Source: an uncultured Rhodopila sp.
Lineage (GTDB): Bacteria; Pseudomonadota; Alphaproteobacteria; Acetobacterales; Acetobacteraceae
DNA: 43,936 nucleotides
Direction: 5' to 3'
Assembly (NCBI GenBank): GCA_903851415.1
Contig: CAINOE010000108.1
Span: forward strand, 1-43,936
Shown here: piece after piece, positions 34,181 to 41,412 of the stretch
Layout of the letters: each line of letters starts with the position of its first letter
Position numbering within the stretch: the stretch's first letter is position 1
Translations under genes and position numbers: made by a program
The notes under the pieces: generated by a model
The model's database searches: none
What the model saw: only the letters and a program-made list of their open reading frames with translations
Told to the model about the DNA's origin: nothing

Positions 34181-34816
34181 ATGGACTATGCGGATCTGGC
34201 GCGTCAGGCGCGCCTCTCAGAGGAGTCCTATGCGGTTCCTCCGCCACCGGGCATCGTGATCGAGGTCGGCAGCATCCGGGCGGTCTTGACCGAAAATCCA
34301 GGCGGCTGGATCGACCTGACCTATCGCGGCACCCGGCCGCCGCATCCGCGCGACTGGGCGATCGATTTTTCGGCGTGGCTGGCCAAATCGGCGGCGCATC
34401 CGCAGCTTGGTCGATGCCACGCCGGCATCATGGATGCGGTGCTGCCGACCATCCCGCTGATCTTGCCGCACGTGCGGGGACGCAGAGTGCGGCCAAACGG
34501 GCATTCTCTCGGCGGCGGCGCGGCGATCATCGGCGGCGCGGTGTTGCTGCTTGAGGGTGTCGAGCTGCACCCGAACCCGACGTCGCAGGAAGCGCCGCGC
34601 GTGGCTGAGGGACCGTGCCGAAAACTGTTTGCCGATGCCGGCATTGCCTGGTGGCAGGTGCGTTATGGCGACGACCCGGTGACGGAAGTGCCGCCGTGGC
34701 TAGGCCATATGGCTGAGCTGATCCCGATCGGCGCGCCGATGACAGATCCGTTCGACTGCCACGCGATCGGCGGGATTGCGGCATGGCTGTCGGCGCGGCA
34801 GGCCCTCACGAAATAA
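34181..34816 (+). CDS. Lipase-3-like alpha/beta hydrolase
   Basis: The 211-residue protein has the nucleophile elbow GHSLG (S109 in NGHSLGGGAA), an upstream oxyanion segment LTYRGTRPPHPRDW (47-59), and candidate acid and base residues D165 (in YGDDPVTEVPPW) and H194 (in DCHAI). These fit class-3 lipases and phospholipases. Substrate is unknown; acting on host membrane lipids at lysis is one idea. It is the last forward late gene and is followed by a strong terminator. Confidence 0.75.
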   Translation: MDYADLARQARLSEESYAVPPPPGIVIEVGSIRAVLTENPGGWIDLTYRGTRPPHPRDWAIDFSAWLAKSAAHPQLGRCHAGIMDAVLPTIPLILPHVRGRRVRPNGHSLGGGAAIIGGAVLLLEGVELHPNPTSQEAPRVAEGPCRKLFADAGIAWWQVRYGDDPVTEVPPWLGHMAELIPIGAPMTDPFDCHAIGGIAAWLSARQALTK

Positions 34817-34853
34817 ACGGCATACTCGACGCGAGTCGACTTAACCGAAAATT

Positions 34854-34886
34854 GCGGCCCCGGGGGAAACCTCGGGGCCGCTTTTT
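34854..34886 (+). terminator. Strong rho-independent terminator of the late operon
   Basis: GCGGCCCCG (34854-34862) pairs perfectly with CGGGGCCGC (34873-34881). The inner bases can add three pairs around a GAAA (GNRA) tetraloop, and TTTTT follows at 34882-34886. It lies 37 bases after the lipase stop, at the end of the forward late genes. Confidence 0.85.
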
Positions 34887-34904
34887 GATTCTGGGCGCGG
34901 GCCA

Positions 34905-34933
34905 ATGCATAAAATGCATAAATTATGCATAAA
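34905..34933. repeat. Three direct copies of ATGCATAAA
   Basis: ATGCATAAA occurs at 34905-34913, 34914-34922 and 34925-34933 in an AT-rich island between the late terminator and the convergent early operon. Each contains the palindrome ATGCAT. This is the only such short repeat cluster I noticed. Function is unknown; a protein-binding site or attachment/origin element could look like this. Confidence 0.5.
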
Positions 34934-34951
34934 CCCGTCGGACGAAGTCGC

Positions 34952-35335
34952 TCAGAGCTTCACGCCGGTCCGGTCCTCGATTTGCTTTCGGACTAATCCT
35001 TTTGCGAGGTCCTTTAGTAGATCGATCGTAAAGCCCCCCGCCGCCGCGGCGCCTTTCTTCGTGCGGGCCCAGATTTCGGGATCTCGAACCGTGTCCAGGA
35101 AGTCGTGGCCGCTCCAGGTGACATTTCGAATGATAAACCCTGGCGACATCATCGGTTCGCCGTTGAGCATGTCGGCGTCGAGAAGTTGGCGAAGATGGTA
35201 ATCGACGTCGGCATAGCTGGCCGCCTCGGTCACATAGTCCAGCGGGTCGAGCGTCGGATTGCCGATGCCGTTGAATTGGGGATCGTCAGCGATTTTGATC
35301 AGCAGCGTGCGCACTAAATCCATGTCTCGTTTCAT
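34952..35335 (-). CDS. DUF2513 phage protein
   Basis: The 127-residue protein starts 'MKRDMDLVRTLLIKIADDPQ', the standard opening of DUF2513, and continues with 'DVDYHLRQLLDADMLNGEPM', 'VTWSGHDFLDTVRD' and 'AAAGGFTIDLLKDLAKGLVR'. The family is phage-associated and of unknown function, predicted to be winged-helix-like. I chose ATG at 35335 over the longer frame to 35458 because of the family start and GAGAGG seven bases upstream. It is the last gene of the reverse early operon. Confidence 0.8.
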   Translation of the reverse strand: MKRDMDLVRTLLIKIADDPQFNGIGNPTLDPLDYVTEAASYADVDYHLRQLLDADMLNGEPMMSPGFIIRNVTWSGHDFLDTVRDPEIWARTKKGAAAAGGFTIDLLKDLAKGLVRKQIEDRTGVKL

Positions 35336-35657
35336 CAGCAGGCCTCTCGACTCGGGTTTCCGGGTTGCCGATGAAGGGTAACATCCCGAAACGAGTCGGG
35401 TGAGCCGCAAGAAGCTCGCGGCGACTAAAGCCCGATCCCATGCACAGCGCCTCGACAATCTCCCCCGTCCAGAACCAGGACACCAGGAACGAGATGTCGC
35501 GCGCGACGGTGCCGGCAGCGGTCAGACGCCGCGCCCAGGGCAGCGTGGGCGGCGTCGGGAATGGCTGAGCCATGGGTGGCTGCGCCGGCTGTGACGTCAC
35601 CGCCATCGGCGACGGCGCGGGCGACGAGCCAAACAGATCGATCTGGGCCACGGTCAT
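35286..35657 (-). CDS. Hypothetical protein of the early operon, 123 aa
   Basis: The product opens with 'MTVAQIDLFGSSPAPSPMAV', then a Pro-rich part, then 'GTVARDISFLVSWFWTGEIV' and 'CMGSGFSRRELLAAHPTRFG'. It overlaps the DUF2513 start by 50 bases and the ASCH gene stop by four. An AGGT about seven bases before the ATG supports this start. The frame is less certain than its neighbours because an alternative frame is also open here. No family is recognised. Confidence 0.5.
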   Translation of the reverse strand: MTVAQIDLFGSSPAPSPMAVTSQPAQPPMAQPFPTPPTLPWARRLTAAGTVARDISFLVSWFWTGEIVEALCMGSGFSRRELLAAHPTRFGMLPFIGNPETRVERPADETRHGFSAHAADQNR

Positions 35658-36145
35658 GGCTGCACCTGGTGCCACGGCCAGAAACCCCGAGCGCCGCGAA
35701 CCGGGACAAACGGCTTCAGCTTTTCCACGTCGGTCAGTGGCCAGCCATAGTTGCTGTGCTCACCGCGATCGCTGTCGCACATCAATTCGATCCCCATCCG
35801 GGTGGCGAGATCCTGGTTCCGGATCGGCTGACCCAACACCGCCGTGCACAAGATCGATGACAGAGGCAGGCCGCCTGGTGCCATCAGCACCTTCGTCAGC
35901 AGTTCGATGCTGCCCTCGCGCACCAATCCGGTCTCACGCCAGGACAGGCTCTGCAGTTTCAGCAAGAGGTCGCGGACTTCGTCTTTTCGGACCGGCCGCG
36001 CGCCGGCGTGGATGCCGATCCGTTGCCCGATCAGTGCGGCGTGTGCGGGCCAGCCGCGAAACTCGAGAGGCTTCAGCTCTTCCGCGATCAGCGTCGCCCA
36101 GGGCTGCCAGACCGTGATGGTGGGGATTGGTGCGATTTCCGGCAT
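35654..36145 (-). CDS. ASCH-domain protein
   Basis: The 163-residue protein has 'ITVWQPWATLIAEELKPLEF' with RGWP, the ASCH start (Q-PWA-x-LI-x-x-x-K-x-x-E-x-R, here with L and F substitutions). It continues with GQRIGIHAGA, ILCTAVLGQPIRNQ, and near its C-terminus 'YGWPLTDVEKLKPFVPVRGA' and RGFW, all standard for this fold. ASCH proteins bind RNA or nucleotides. I start at ATG 36145, since the longer frame runs across the next gene. Confidence 0.8.
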   Translation of the reverse strand: MPEIAPIPTITVWQPWATLIAEELKPLEFRGWPAHAALIGQRIGIHAGARPVRKDEVRDLLLKLQSLSWRETGLVREGSIELLTKVLMAPGGLPLSSILCTAVLGQPIRNQDLATRMGIELMCDSDRGEHSNYGWPLTDVEKLKPFVPVRGARGFWPWHQVQP

Positions 36146-36147
36146 GG

Positions 36148-36522
36148 TCAGAGCACCACGAAGAAGGGAACGCCGCCCGGCAGCGCGTCCACCAGCTCCC
36201 GCATCTGCCATTTGGCTTTTTTGGCGGCGATACCGAGGCAGACCAGCTCCTCCATCCGCTGGTGCAGGCCGGTCCACTGGTTGCCGTGGCGATCGATGCA
36301 AGCGTTTAGAAACGACCAGCCACCACCGAACGATGCTTTGAACTGATCGGGCAGATCGAACAGCAGCTCGCCGATCGTCTTGGTGTTTTCTGCGATACGG
36401 TCGACATGGAAGCTGTAGTCGCCCCTGATACCCTCGACCTCGATCGCGCCGTCGCGCGGTTCGTCGGGCCGCAACAGGCACAGGGAAACGAGGGACTGAA
36501 CGATCTCTGGATCCAGGGCCAT
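36148..36522 (-). CDS. Hypothetical protein, 124 aa
   Basis: The gene starts in the operon just after the GapR-like gene and ends two bases before the ASCH gene. It is acidic, with 'MALDPEIVQSLVSLCLLRPD' and 'DRIAENTKTIGELLFDLPDQ', then 'WQMRELVDALPGGVPFFVVL'. The fold looks alpha/beta. I recognise no family. Confidence 0.6.
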   Translation of the reverse strand: MALDPEIVQSLVSLCLLRPDEPRDGAIEVEGIRGDYSFHVDRIAENTKTIGELLFDLPDQFKASFGGGWSFLNACIDRHGNQWTGLHQRMEELVCLGIAAKKAKWQMRELVDALPGGVPFFVVL

Positions 36523-36524
36523 CG

Positions 36525-36791
36525 TTACATCCCCAATGCGCGGCGGTAGATGTCGAGCATCGTTTCCTGCTCCTCAACCTCGGCGGCTTCCTGCTTCCGG
36601 ATGCTGATCAACTGGCGCAGCACCTTGGGATCGAAGCCGGCGGATTTCGCCTCGGCATAGATGTCCTTGATGTCGCTGCTGAGCGCCTTGCGCTCTTCCT
36701 CCAGGCGCTCGATCCGTTCGACCAGGCTGCGCAAGCGCTCCACGGCAACGCCGCCGGACTTGATCTCTTCTTCGCTGACTGGCTTAGCCAT
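36525..36791 (-). CDS. gapR: GapR-like (DUF2312) nucleoid protein
   Basis: The 88-residue protein aligns by eye over its length with DUF2312/GapR, including 'RLRSLVERIERLEEERKALS', 'DIKDIYAEAKSAGFDPKVLR' and a 'QEAAEVEEQETMLDIYRRAL' end. GapR in Caulobacter and other alphaproteobacteria binds overtwisted DNA and eases replication and topoisomerase action. It is a small helical dimeric protein. Here it lies in the phage early operon, so it may modulate supercoiling during phage replication. The start is ATG 36791; its first eight bases overlap the preceding gene. Confidence 0.9.
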   Translation of the reverse strand: MAKPVSEEEIKSGGVAVERLRSLVERIERLEEERKALSSDIKDIYAEAKSAGFDPKVLRQLISIRKQEAAEVEEQETMLDIYRRALGM

Positions 36792-37023
36792 GCGCGTATT
36801 CCAGCGCGAGCTGGGTCGGACGAACGAAAGCCGGCTGCGGATCGTAGTCGATGCCCCAGGTCGGGTGGACGTGCACCTCAAGTGCTGCGCCGTCGAAACG
36901 GACCAGCAGATACATCGGATCTGCATCGGTGTGCACGATTACGCCGGCTTGCCCGTGTCGCGTGATGCGCTGGCCGACGCGCGGGTTCACGCCAAAGGCG
37001 TTTCGGATGTAGTTGTAAGCCAC
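36784..37023 (-). CDS. Hypothetical protein, 79 aa
   Basis: This beta-rich small protein reads 'NAFGVNPRVGQRITRHGQAG', 'IVHTDADPMYLLVRFDGAAL' and 'VHVHPTWGIDYDPQPAFVRP', resembling small phage proteins with an SH3-like barrel. Its end overlaps the GapR-like start by eight bases, which ties their translation. Function is unknown. Confidence 0.65.
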   Translation of the reverse strand: MAYNYIRNAFGVNPRVGQRITRHGQAGVIVHTDADPMYLLVRFDGAALEVHVHPTWGIDYDPQPAFVRPTQLALEYAHG

Positions 37024-37054
37024 GTTTTTCTCCGCTCTCAGATCGACCGACGAA

Positions 37055-37348
37055 TTAATCTCCGACGGCTGGTGAATTAATCTCCGGCCCGGTCGGACAG
37101 CCCGCGACGTCGCGCAACGTGTCGACGATCCCTTCCATCTCCCAGATTTCGGACATCGCCTCCGCGACGCTCATGCGGCCGGCCATGACGCGGTTGGAGT
37201 ACCAGCGGCGCCGGCGGCGCAGCTCGCGTTCGGCGCATTGGACCATGCGCAGCACCGGCACCGGCGCGTCGGAAACAGCCGGAAACGCGTGCATCTCGAG
37301 GCGCCCGGCTTCGATCTGGAAAGCGGCGCGAACCGGAATGTTCGACAT
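37055..37348 (-). CDS. Hypothetical protein, 97 aa
   Basis: I start at ATG 37348, which shares bases with the stop of the preceding gene. The protein reads 'MSNIPVRAAFQIEAGRLEMH', then a strongly basic 'LRRRRRWYSNRVMAGRMSVA', then an acidic end ('MSEIWEMEGIVDTLRDVAGC'). The basic core could contact nucleic acid, but no family is recognised. Confidence 0.6.
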   Translation of the reverse strand: MSNIPVRAAFQIEAGRLEMHAFPAVSDAPVPVLRMVQCAERELRRRRRWYSNRVMAGRMSVAEAMSEIWEMEGIVDTLRDVAGCPTGPEINSPAVGD

Positions 37349-37758
37349 CACGCGGCCTCCCCGCAACTGCTGCACGTCAGCGGACCGACCCAATGGCATC
37401 CGCCGGGACAGCCGCACTGGTCGGTGCAACCGCATCCGGTGCACTGCCGGATGCCCAATGCCGCGAGGCTGGGCGCACGCAGCTGGGCGATGTCGCCCCC
37501 CAGCACTTTCGCTTCGACCAGGACGCCGGCGCGGCTGGCGCCCTCGAGCAGGGCCGCATCGAAGAAACTGGTATGCTCGGCTTCGGCTGCGATCTGCCAT
37601 GCCGGCACCTCGTGCTCCTCGATCATCGTCACCAGGTGCGCAAACCCGATGGCGATCGCCGCCATGCCGAACTCGGCCTGGATCTCCGGGGTCAGGGCAT
37701 CCCAGGCCTTACGCAGATCCAGCTTCGGGATCGCCATCGATGTGACTGTGCCGTTCAT
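37348..37758 (-). CDS. Hypothetical protein with cysteine-rich C-terminus
   Basis: The 136-residue protein has a helical part ('FGMAAIAIGFAHLVTMIEEH') and a C-terminal CTGCGCTDQCGCPGGCHW segment, then CSSC, dense enough in cysteine to bind metal. Such a C-terminus occurs in uncharacterised phage early proteins. It is coupled by overlap to ParB above and to the 97-residue protein below. An internal ATG, eight codons in, may be the true start. Confidence 0.65.
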   Translation of the reverse strand: MNGTVTSMAIPKLDLRKAWDALTPEIQAEFGMAAIAIGFAHLVTMIEEHEVPAWQIAAEAEHTSFFDAALLEGASRAGVLVEAKVLGGDIAQLRAPSLAALGIRQCTGCGCTDQCGCPGGCHWVGPLTCSSCGEAA

Positions 37759-39407
37759 GCCACCGACTCCTCGACTGGCCGGTGCTGGACCTGCAGCTCG
37801 CGCGGCCGCGGCCCGGGCGCGCCAAACGTGGTGGGGTGGTAGCCTGGGGCTTTGCCGACCAAAGCCTCGCGCAGCGCGGTGACCTTGTCGGGGACGGCGA
37901 TGTCAAGGTCGGCGGCGATTTTCAGCAGTTCCGGCTTCGCCAGCGTCCCCAGGAATTCAGCCGTGTCGTAGCGGGGCAGCGCCATGTCGGCCTGCAGCGC
38001 GTTGCCGATCCATTCCGGCGGCAGCCCGGAACCGGCCAGCGTGACCGGGTCGGTCACCGTCAGCATGCGCGCCAAGGCCTCGGCCAGGATCGGCCCGATG
38101 GCCACGGCATCGATGTCCAGTCGTCCGGCCGGGTCCACCAGGCGCATGGCGAGGTCGCCGAAACTGACGACGGCCCATTTGCTGGTCTCGTCGGAGATGC
38201 GCACGTTGTCCCCGGCGAGCGCCAGCACGAGGCAGGCGCCGAGCAATTCGGCCGACAGATTGCCGCCGTGACGGCGGATGTGCTCGCGCAAAGCCGCCGT
38301 CTTGGTCGCCGCGATGATCTGGCGACCGCGATTGGTGATCGGTGGCCGCTCGATTCCGAACTCTTCCAGCGGATCCTGGCGATCCGCCTCCAGCGGAACC
38401 GCATGCGGCGGCTCCTGCGCGTCGGTCTCTTCGCGGCCGGGGGTCTCCATCCGGCGCGGCAGCGGCGCCGGCGGATCGGCGAGAACCTCGACGACCTTAC
38501 CGATATCGTCGCCGCTCTCAACGATCGCCATGAACTTCGTCGGGCCAGCAGGACCTTTCGGGGAACCGCCGCGCGCCGGCGTGAAGCGGGGCGTGTAGCC
38601 GCGGGGTAATGCGACGCTGCCCCTGAACCAATCGGCCAGAACGACCCGTTCGTTCCGTTGCTTGTGGGCCGCGACCGCGTCCGCGAGTGCGGCGCGCTGG
38701 GCGGCCATGAAGCCGGCGACGTCCCTGGTGACAAACTGATCGTCGGCGCCGGGCTGGGCAAACAGATCCTCGGTGAACGCGATCGTGGTGGACCCGAGAT
38801 CGAAGATTGCCCGGCCGCGCGGGATCGTCGCGTCACGGCAGGCGTTGGCGATGATGTTCCAGTTCACCCGGTCGCCCTGGACCGCATATTGCGCCTTCAG
38901 GCCCTCGATCTGGCGTGCATGCGAGGCGGCGGCGATCGCCTTCAAATGATACGTCGAAGGCATGTCGGCGATGACCATCTGGCGAATCTTCGGGTGCAGC
39001 GCCGCAAGGCGTTCCATCTGGCGGATCTCGCGCTCGGTGTAGCCCAGCGCGATCGCGGCGCCGGCCAGCGTCTCGCCGGCGTCCAGCATGTCGGCCACCG
39101 CCTTCCAGCGATCGACCGGATGCATTTGCCGCCGGTGCAGGTTCTCCATGACCTGGGCCTCGAGCAGTTCCAGGTCGGTCATCGGTTTGACGGTGGCGGG
39201 GATCTCGGTCAGGCCGGCGGCGCGGGCGGCGGCAACGCGCCGGTAGCCGAACACCAGCTCATACCGGTTGCCGGCGGGGCGGAGCATGATCGCCGAGAGG
39301 ACGCCGGATTTCCGGATGCTGGCAAGCAGCGCTGCGTCGGCCTCCGGCGGCGCCGGAACTGTGCAGGGGTTTGGGTGCGGCGTATCGATCAGATCGAGGG
39401 CAATCAT
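37755..39407 (-). CDS. ParB-like partition/nuclease protein
   Basis: The 550-residue protein has an N-terminal ParB/Srx domain: 'LLASIRKSGVLSAIMLRPAG', 'YELVFGYRRVAAARAAGLTE' (the GYRR arginines match the CTPase GERR motif). A helix-turn-helix region follows (about 90-150: 'AGAAIALGYTEREIRQMERL'). The C-terminal half is variable, with a charged linker and an 'ELLKIAADLDIAVPDKVTAL' helix. It could act in partition, as a nuclease or as a regulator. I start at ATG 39407 (AAGG nine bases upstream) rather than TTG 39428. No ParA is nearby. Confidence 0.85.
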   Translation of the reverse strand: MIALDLIDTPHPNPCTVPAPPEADAALLASIRKSGVLSAIMLRPAGNRYELVFGYRRVAAARAAGLTEIPATVKPMTDLELLEAQVMENLHRRQMHPVDRWKAVADMLDAGETLAGAAIALGYTEREIRQMERLAALHPKIRQMVIADMPSTYHLKAIAAASHARQIEGLKAQYAVQGDRVNWNIIANACRDATIPRGRAIFDLGSTTIAFTEDLFAQPGADDQFVTRDVAGFMAAQRAALADAVAAHKQRNERVVLADWFRGSVALPRGYTPRFTPARGGSPKGPAGPTKFMAIVESGDDIGKVVEVLADPPAPLPRRMETPGREETDAQEPPHAVPLEADRQDPLEEFGIERPPITNRGRQIIAATKTAALREHIRRHGGNLSAELLGACLVLALAGDNVRISDETSKWAVVSFGDLAMRLVDPAGRLDIDAVAIGPILAEALARMLTVTDPVTLAGSGLPPEWIGNALQADMALPRYDTAEFLGTLAKPELLKIAADLDIAVPDKVTALREALVGKAPGYHPTTFGAPGPRPRELQVQHRPVEESVA

Positions 39408-39444
39408 CGTCGTCAGCCTTTCGGTCAACCGAAAGCGTGGTTGG

Positions 39445-39864
39445 TTAGGGTTGGGGAAGGTCTCCAGACTCGAGAAGCGGCGTGGTGGTTTGCCCGTTTC
39501 GGGGCTTGGTTTGCCTTGCGGGCAAACCGCGAGCGGTGCGCATCGCCAGGCGCAGCGTGGCGCAGGCTTCGATGGCCATTCCGGCGGGCACTTTGCGGCC
39601 GGCGGCCTCGTGCGCGGACACGGTCGCCTCGATAACCGCGGCGAGGCCGAGCAGATCGATCGCCGGGGTGCTTTCGGGCGGTCGGGGCTGCTCTGGTTTG
39701 CCCGGCGGCATGACCAGGTTTCCGGCCTGCTGATCGGCGAGGCGGTTGACGGCGTCGGTCAGCCAGTCGGCCATGCTGACGCCCTGGGCGTTGGCGGCTC
39801 TGACTGCCCTTTTCCGGGTTTCGATGGGGACGGCCTTGACCGTCCAAGGCGATGTTTCAGACAT
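39445..39864 (-). CDS. Possible ribbon-helix-helix protein next to ParB
   Basis: The 139-residue protein opens 'MSETSPWTVKAVPIETRKRA', then 'AANAQGVSMADWLTDAVNRL', which resembles RHH/plasmid-type proteins that bind DNA. The rest is Pro-rich and then helical. AGGAG seven bases before ATG 39864 gives the best start. It lies 37 bases upstream of ParB, so the pair could form a partition or regulatory unit. The RHH call rests on pattern only. Confidence 0.6.
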   Translation of the reverse strand: MSETSPWTVKAVPIETRKRAVRAANAQGVSMADWLTDAVNRLADQQAGNLVMPPGKPEQPRPPESTPAIDLLGLAAVIEATVSAHEAAGRKVPAGMAIEACATLRLAMRTARGLPARQTKPRNGQTTTPLLESGDLPQP

Positions 39865-39926
39865 GCCGAGACTCCTGGTTTGCCTTGGGTTGCCCGGCCG
39901 GTTTGCCCGCGCGCGGGAGAGGGCGC

Positions 39927-40373
39927 TCATGGCTGGGCCTTCCGCGTCCACGAACGGCGCCGCAGGCGCAATGGCAGACCGCGCAGCGCGGCGAGGCCTT
40001 TGTTTCCGGGAAGCAGCATCGTCACCGAGCCGTCTGACTCGATGACGCCTTCGACGGCGACGTCGTCGCCGGCGGCCAGATCGACGCCGTAGGGCGTTTG
40101 TGCCTGCCAGGCGCGCAGCGGGGCGAGCTGGCGCGGGAGATCGGCGAGAGCTTTAAGTTCGGCCGTCATCACCGCGCGGCCAGCCGCCTTCGCGGACGCG
40201 GCGGCCTCTTCCAGCGCGTCGGCCATCCAGAGCAGTGAGTCGCTGGTCGCTTTCGGATCGGCCAGTGCGGCGCTGAGGAAATCCAGCAATGCCGCCGGCA
40301 TGCGTGGCGCGGCCGACAGGGCGCGGCGTAGCCATGCGTCACGGCCCGGATCGAAAGCGCCTGGCGTGATCAT
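39927..40373 (-). CDS. Hypothetical early protein, 148 aa
   Basis: The protein starts in an ATGA overlap at 40373. It is helical ('LLDFLSAALADPKATSDSLL', 'MTAELKALADLPRQLAPLRA'), then has a beta-like 'GVDLAAGDDVAVEGVIESDG' and a basic end (LRRRSWTRK). No family is recognised. A 62-base gap separates it from the RHH-like gene. Confidence 0.6.
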   Translation of the reverse strand: MITPGAFDPGRDAWLRRALSAAPRMPAALLDFLSAALADPKATSDSLLWMADALEEAAASAKAAGRAVMTAELKALADLPRQLAPLRAWQAQTPYGVDLAAGDDVAVEGVIESDGSVTMLLPGNKGLAALRGLPLRLRRRSWTRKAQP

Positions 40374-40564
40374 GCCGGGTCGCCCTGCTTGATCCAGACG
40401 CCGCACAGGTCGGCGACAAGCGCCCCGAAGCCGAAATAGGTCCGGTTCTGGCCCTCAGGTTCGGAAATCCGCGTTTCCTCGCAGATCCTCGCGGCGTTGG
40501 AACAGATACGGAAGCAGCGCTCGCGCTCCGCCAGGACCTCGGGGAGGATGGTGCCGTCCTTCAT
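40370..40564 (-). CDS. Hypothetical protein, 64 aa
   Basis: This small protein ('MKDGTILPEVLAERERCFRI', 'EGQNRTYFGFGALVADLCGV') is coupled at both ends by ATGA overlaps. Three cysteines are scattered. I chose ATG 40564 because a longer frame overlaps the next gene. Function is unknown. Confidence 0.6.
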   Translation of the reverse strand: MKDGTILPEVLAERERCFRICSNAARICEETRISEPEGQNRTYFGFGALVADLCGVWIKQGDPA

Positions 40565-41031
40565 GATGCTGACGCGGCGAGGGCGAAACGTTGGTCGATC
40601 CAGCGGATGAGCCGCTGCCACCAGCGCCGGCGCGGGGCCGCGCGCAAGGTCGCCTGGATCGCCGCCTTTTCCTTCTGCAGGCACAGATCGGCGAGGAACT
40701 GCGCCGCGATCACAGTCTCGATGCCGGAGGACACCCAGCGCGAGGCGCCGCTACGAACGTCAAACGACCGGCGCTCGGAAGGGAAATAATAACGCAGCCA
40801 TGCCTCGCCGCCGCACAGCGCGATCAGCCGGGCCGGATCGCACAACTCGACGAACGTGAGAGCGCGCTTTTCGCCCGAGGGTAGGAGAAACACGTAGCGG
40901 TCGTGTGTGACCCCGACGGCAATCAGCGGCGTTGCCGGCTCGATGTCGGCGTGGATCATCGAGACCACCGACGGACTGAATGCCGTCGATCCAGGCGTTG
41001 TGCCGACTGACGCGGCCTCTGCGGTGACCAT
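40561..41031 (-). CDS. First gene of the reverse early operon; resembles a primase-helicase N-domain
   Basis: The 156-residue protein has the central stretch 'PLIAVGVTHDRYVFLLPSGE', then 'LIALCGGEAWLRYYFPSERR', which resembles by eye the N-terminal part of DUF927-type phage primase-helicases. No helicase domain follows, so this would be an isolated piece. The end is basic and aromatic (RRRWWQRLIRW). It is the first gene after the likely leftward promoter. The resemblance is weak and needs a profile search. Confidence 0.5.
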   Translation of the reverse strand: MVTAEAASVGTTPGSTAFSPSVVSMIHADIEPATPLIAVGVTHDRYVFLLPSGEKRALTFVELCDPARLIALCGGEAWLRYYFPSERRSFDVRSGASRWVSSGIETVIAAQFLADLCLQKEKAAIQATLRAAPRRRWWQRLIRWIDQRFALAASAS

Positions 41032-41072
41032 CTACCCCTCCAACCGTTTGCGATATTGATCGCGGGACAATC

Positions 41073-41100
41073 AGTAAACAATATGAAGACCAACCGTCAA
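41073..41100 (-). promoter_or_regulatory. Candidate leftward promoter of the early operon
   Basis: On the reverse strand, TTGACG (41100-41095) is followed 16 bases later by TTTACT (41078-41073), an acceptable sigma-70-like pair, in an AT-rich stretch 42 bases before the first early gene. The sequence GACCAACCGTC beside it (41088-41098) resembles GACCAACGTC in the divergent control region, so one regulator could bind both. Confidence 0.45.
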
Positions 41101-41127
41101 TGGAAAAATAAACAAATTGATGACTGA

Positions 41128-41337
41128 CTAATGTTGCGTATTCCGATACATATCGCCCTGCGTCCTGCGGGTCATCGCCTTAGCTGCGGCAAGAATCGCC
41201 GCGCGTTGTTCCTCGTCCATGAGATCATAGGCCGCGAGGAGCTCATCCCGCCTCGAGTCGGATGGGAATTTGGCAGAGCCTCCTGCCACGATACACTGAG
41301 CGGCGGCGCTAATCGCTTCGCCCACTCCACAAGGCAA
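41128..41337 (-). CDS. Small protein of the divergent control region
   Basis: The 69-residue reading from TTG 41337 ends with 'RDELLAAYDLMDEEQRAAIL' and 'AAAKAMTRRTQG', which resembles the C-terminal part of phage repressors, but no helix-turn-helix is present. No good ribosome site precedes it. A different frame is open just upstream, so it may be a broken remnant. Its place opposite Cro would suit a repressor gene. Confidence 0.35.
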   Translation of the reverse strand: MPCGVGEAISAAAQCIVAGGSAKFPSDSRRDELLAAYDLMDEEQRAAILAAAKAMTRRTQGDMYRNTQH

Positions 41338-41352
41338 AGGTAAACGATATGG

Positions 41353-41390
41353 TGACCAACGTCGGTCATCAAGGCATTGACCATCTGGTC
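41353..41390. promoter_or_regulatory. Two dyads: candidate operators for the Cro-like protein
   Basis: TGACC-(6)-GGTCA at 41353-41368 and GACCA-TC-TGGTC at 41379-41390 share GACC/GGTC half-sites. The second overlaps the -35 of the rightward promoter candidate. They lie between the divergent genes, as operators of a Cro/repressor switch do. Confidence 0.5.
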
Positions 41391-41405
41391 CACATTATGG
41401 TTACT
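41377..41405 (+). promoter_or_regulatory. Candidate rightward promoter; possibly leaderless cro transcript
   Basis: TTGACC (41377-41382) and GTTACT (41400-41405) are 17 bases apart. The expected start of transcription is about 41412, next to the ATG at 41413, and no ribosome site precedes that ATG. The Cro-like mRNA may therefore be leaderless. Confidence 0.4.
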
Positions 41406-41412
41406 GTTTGCC

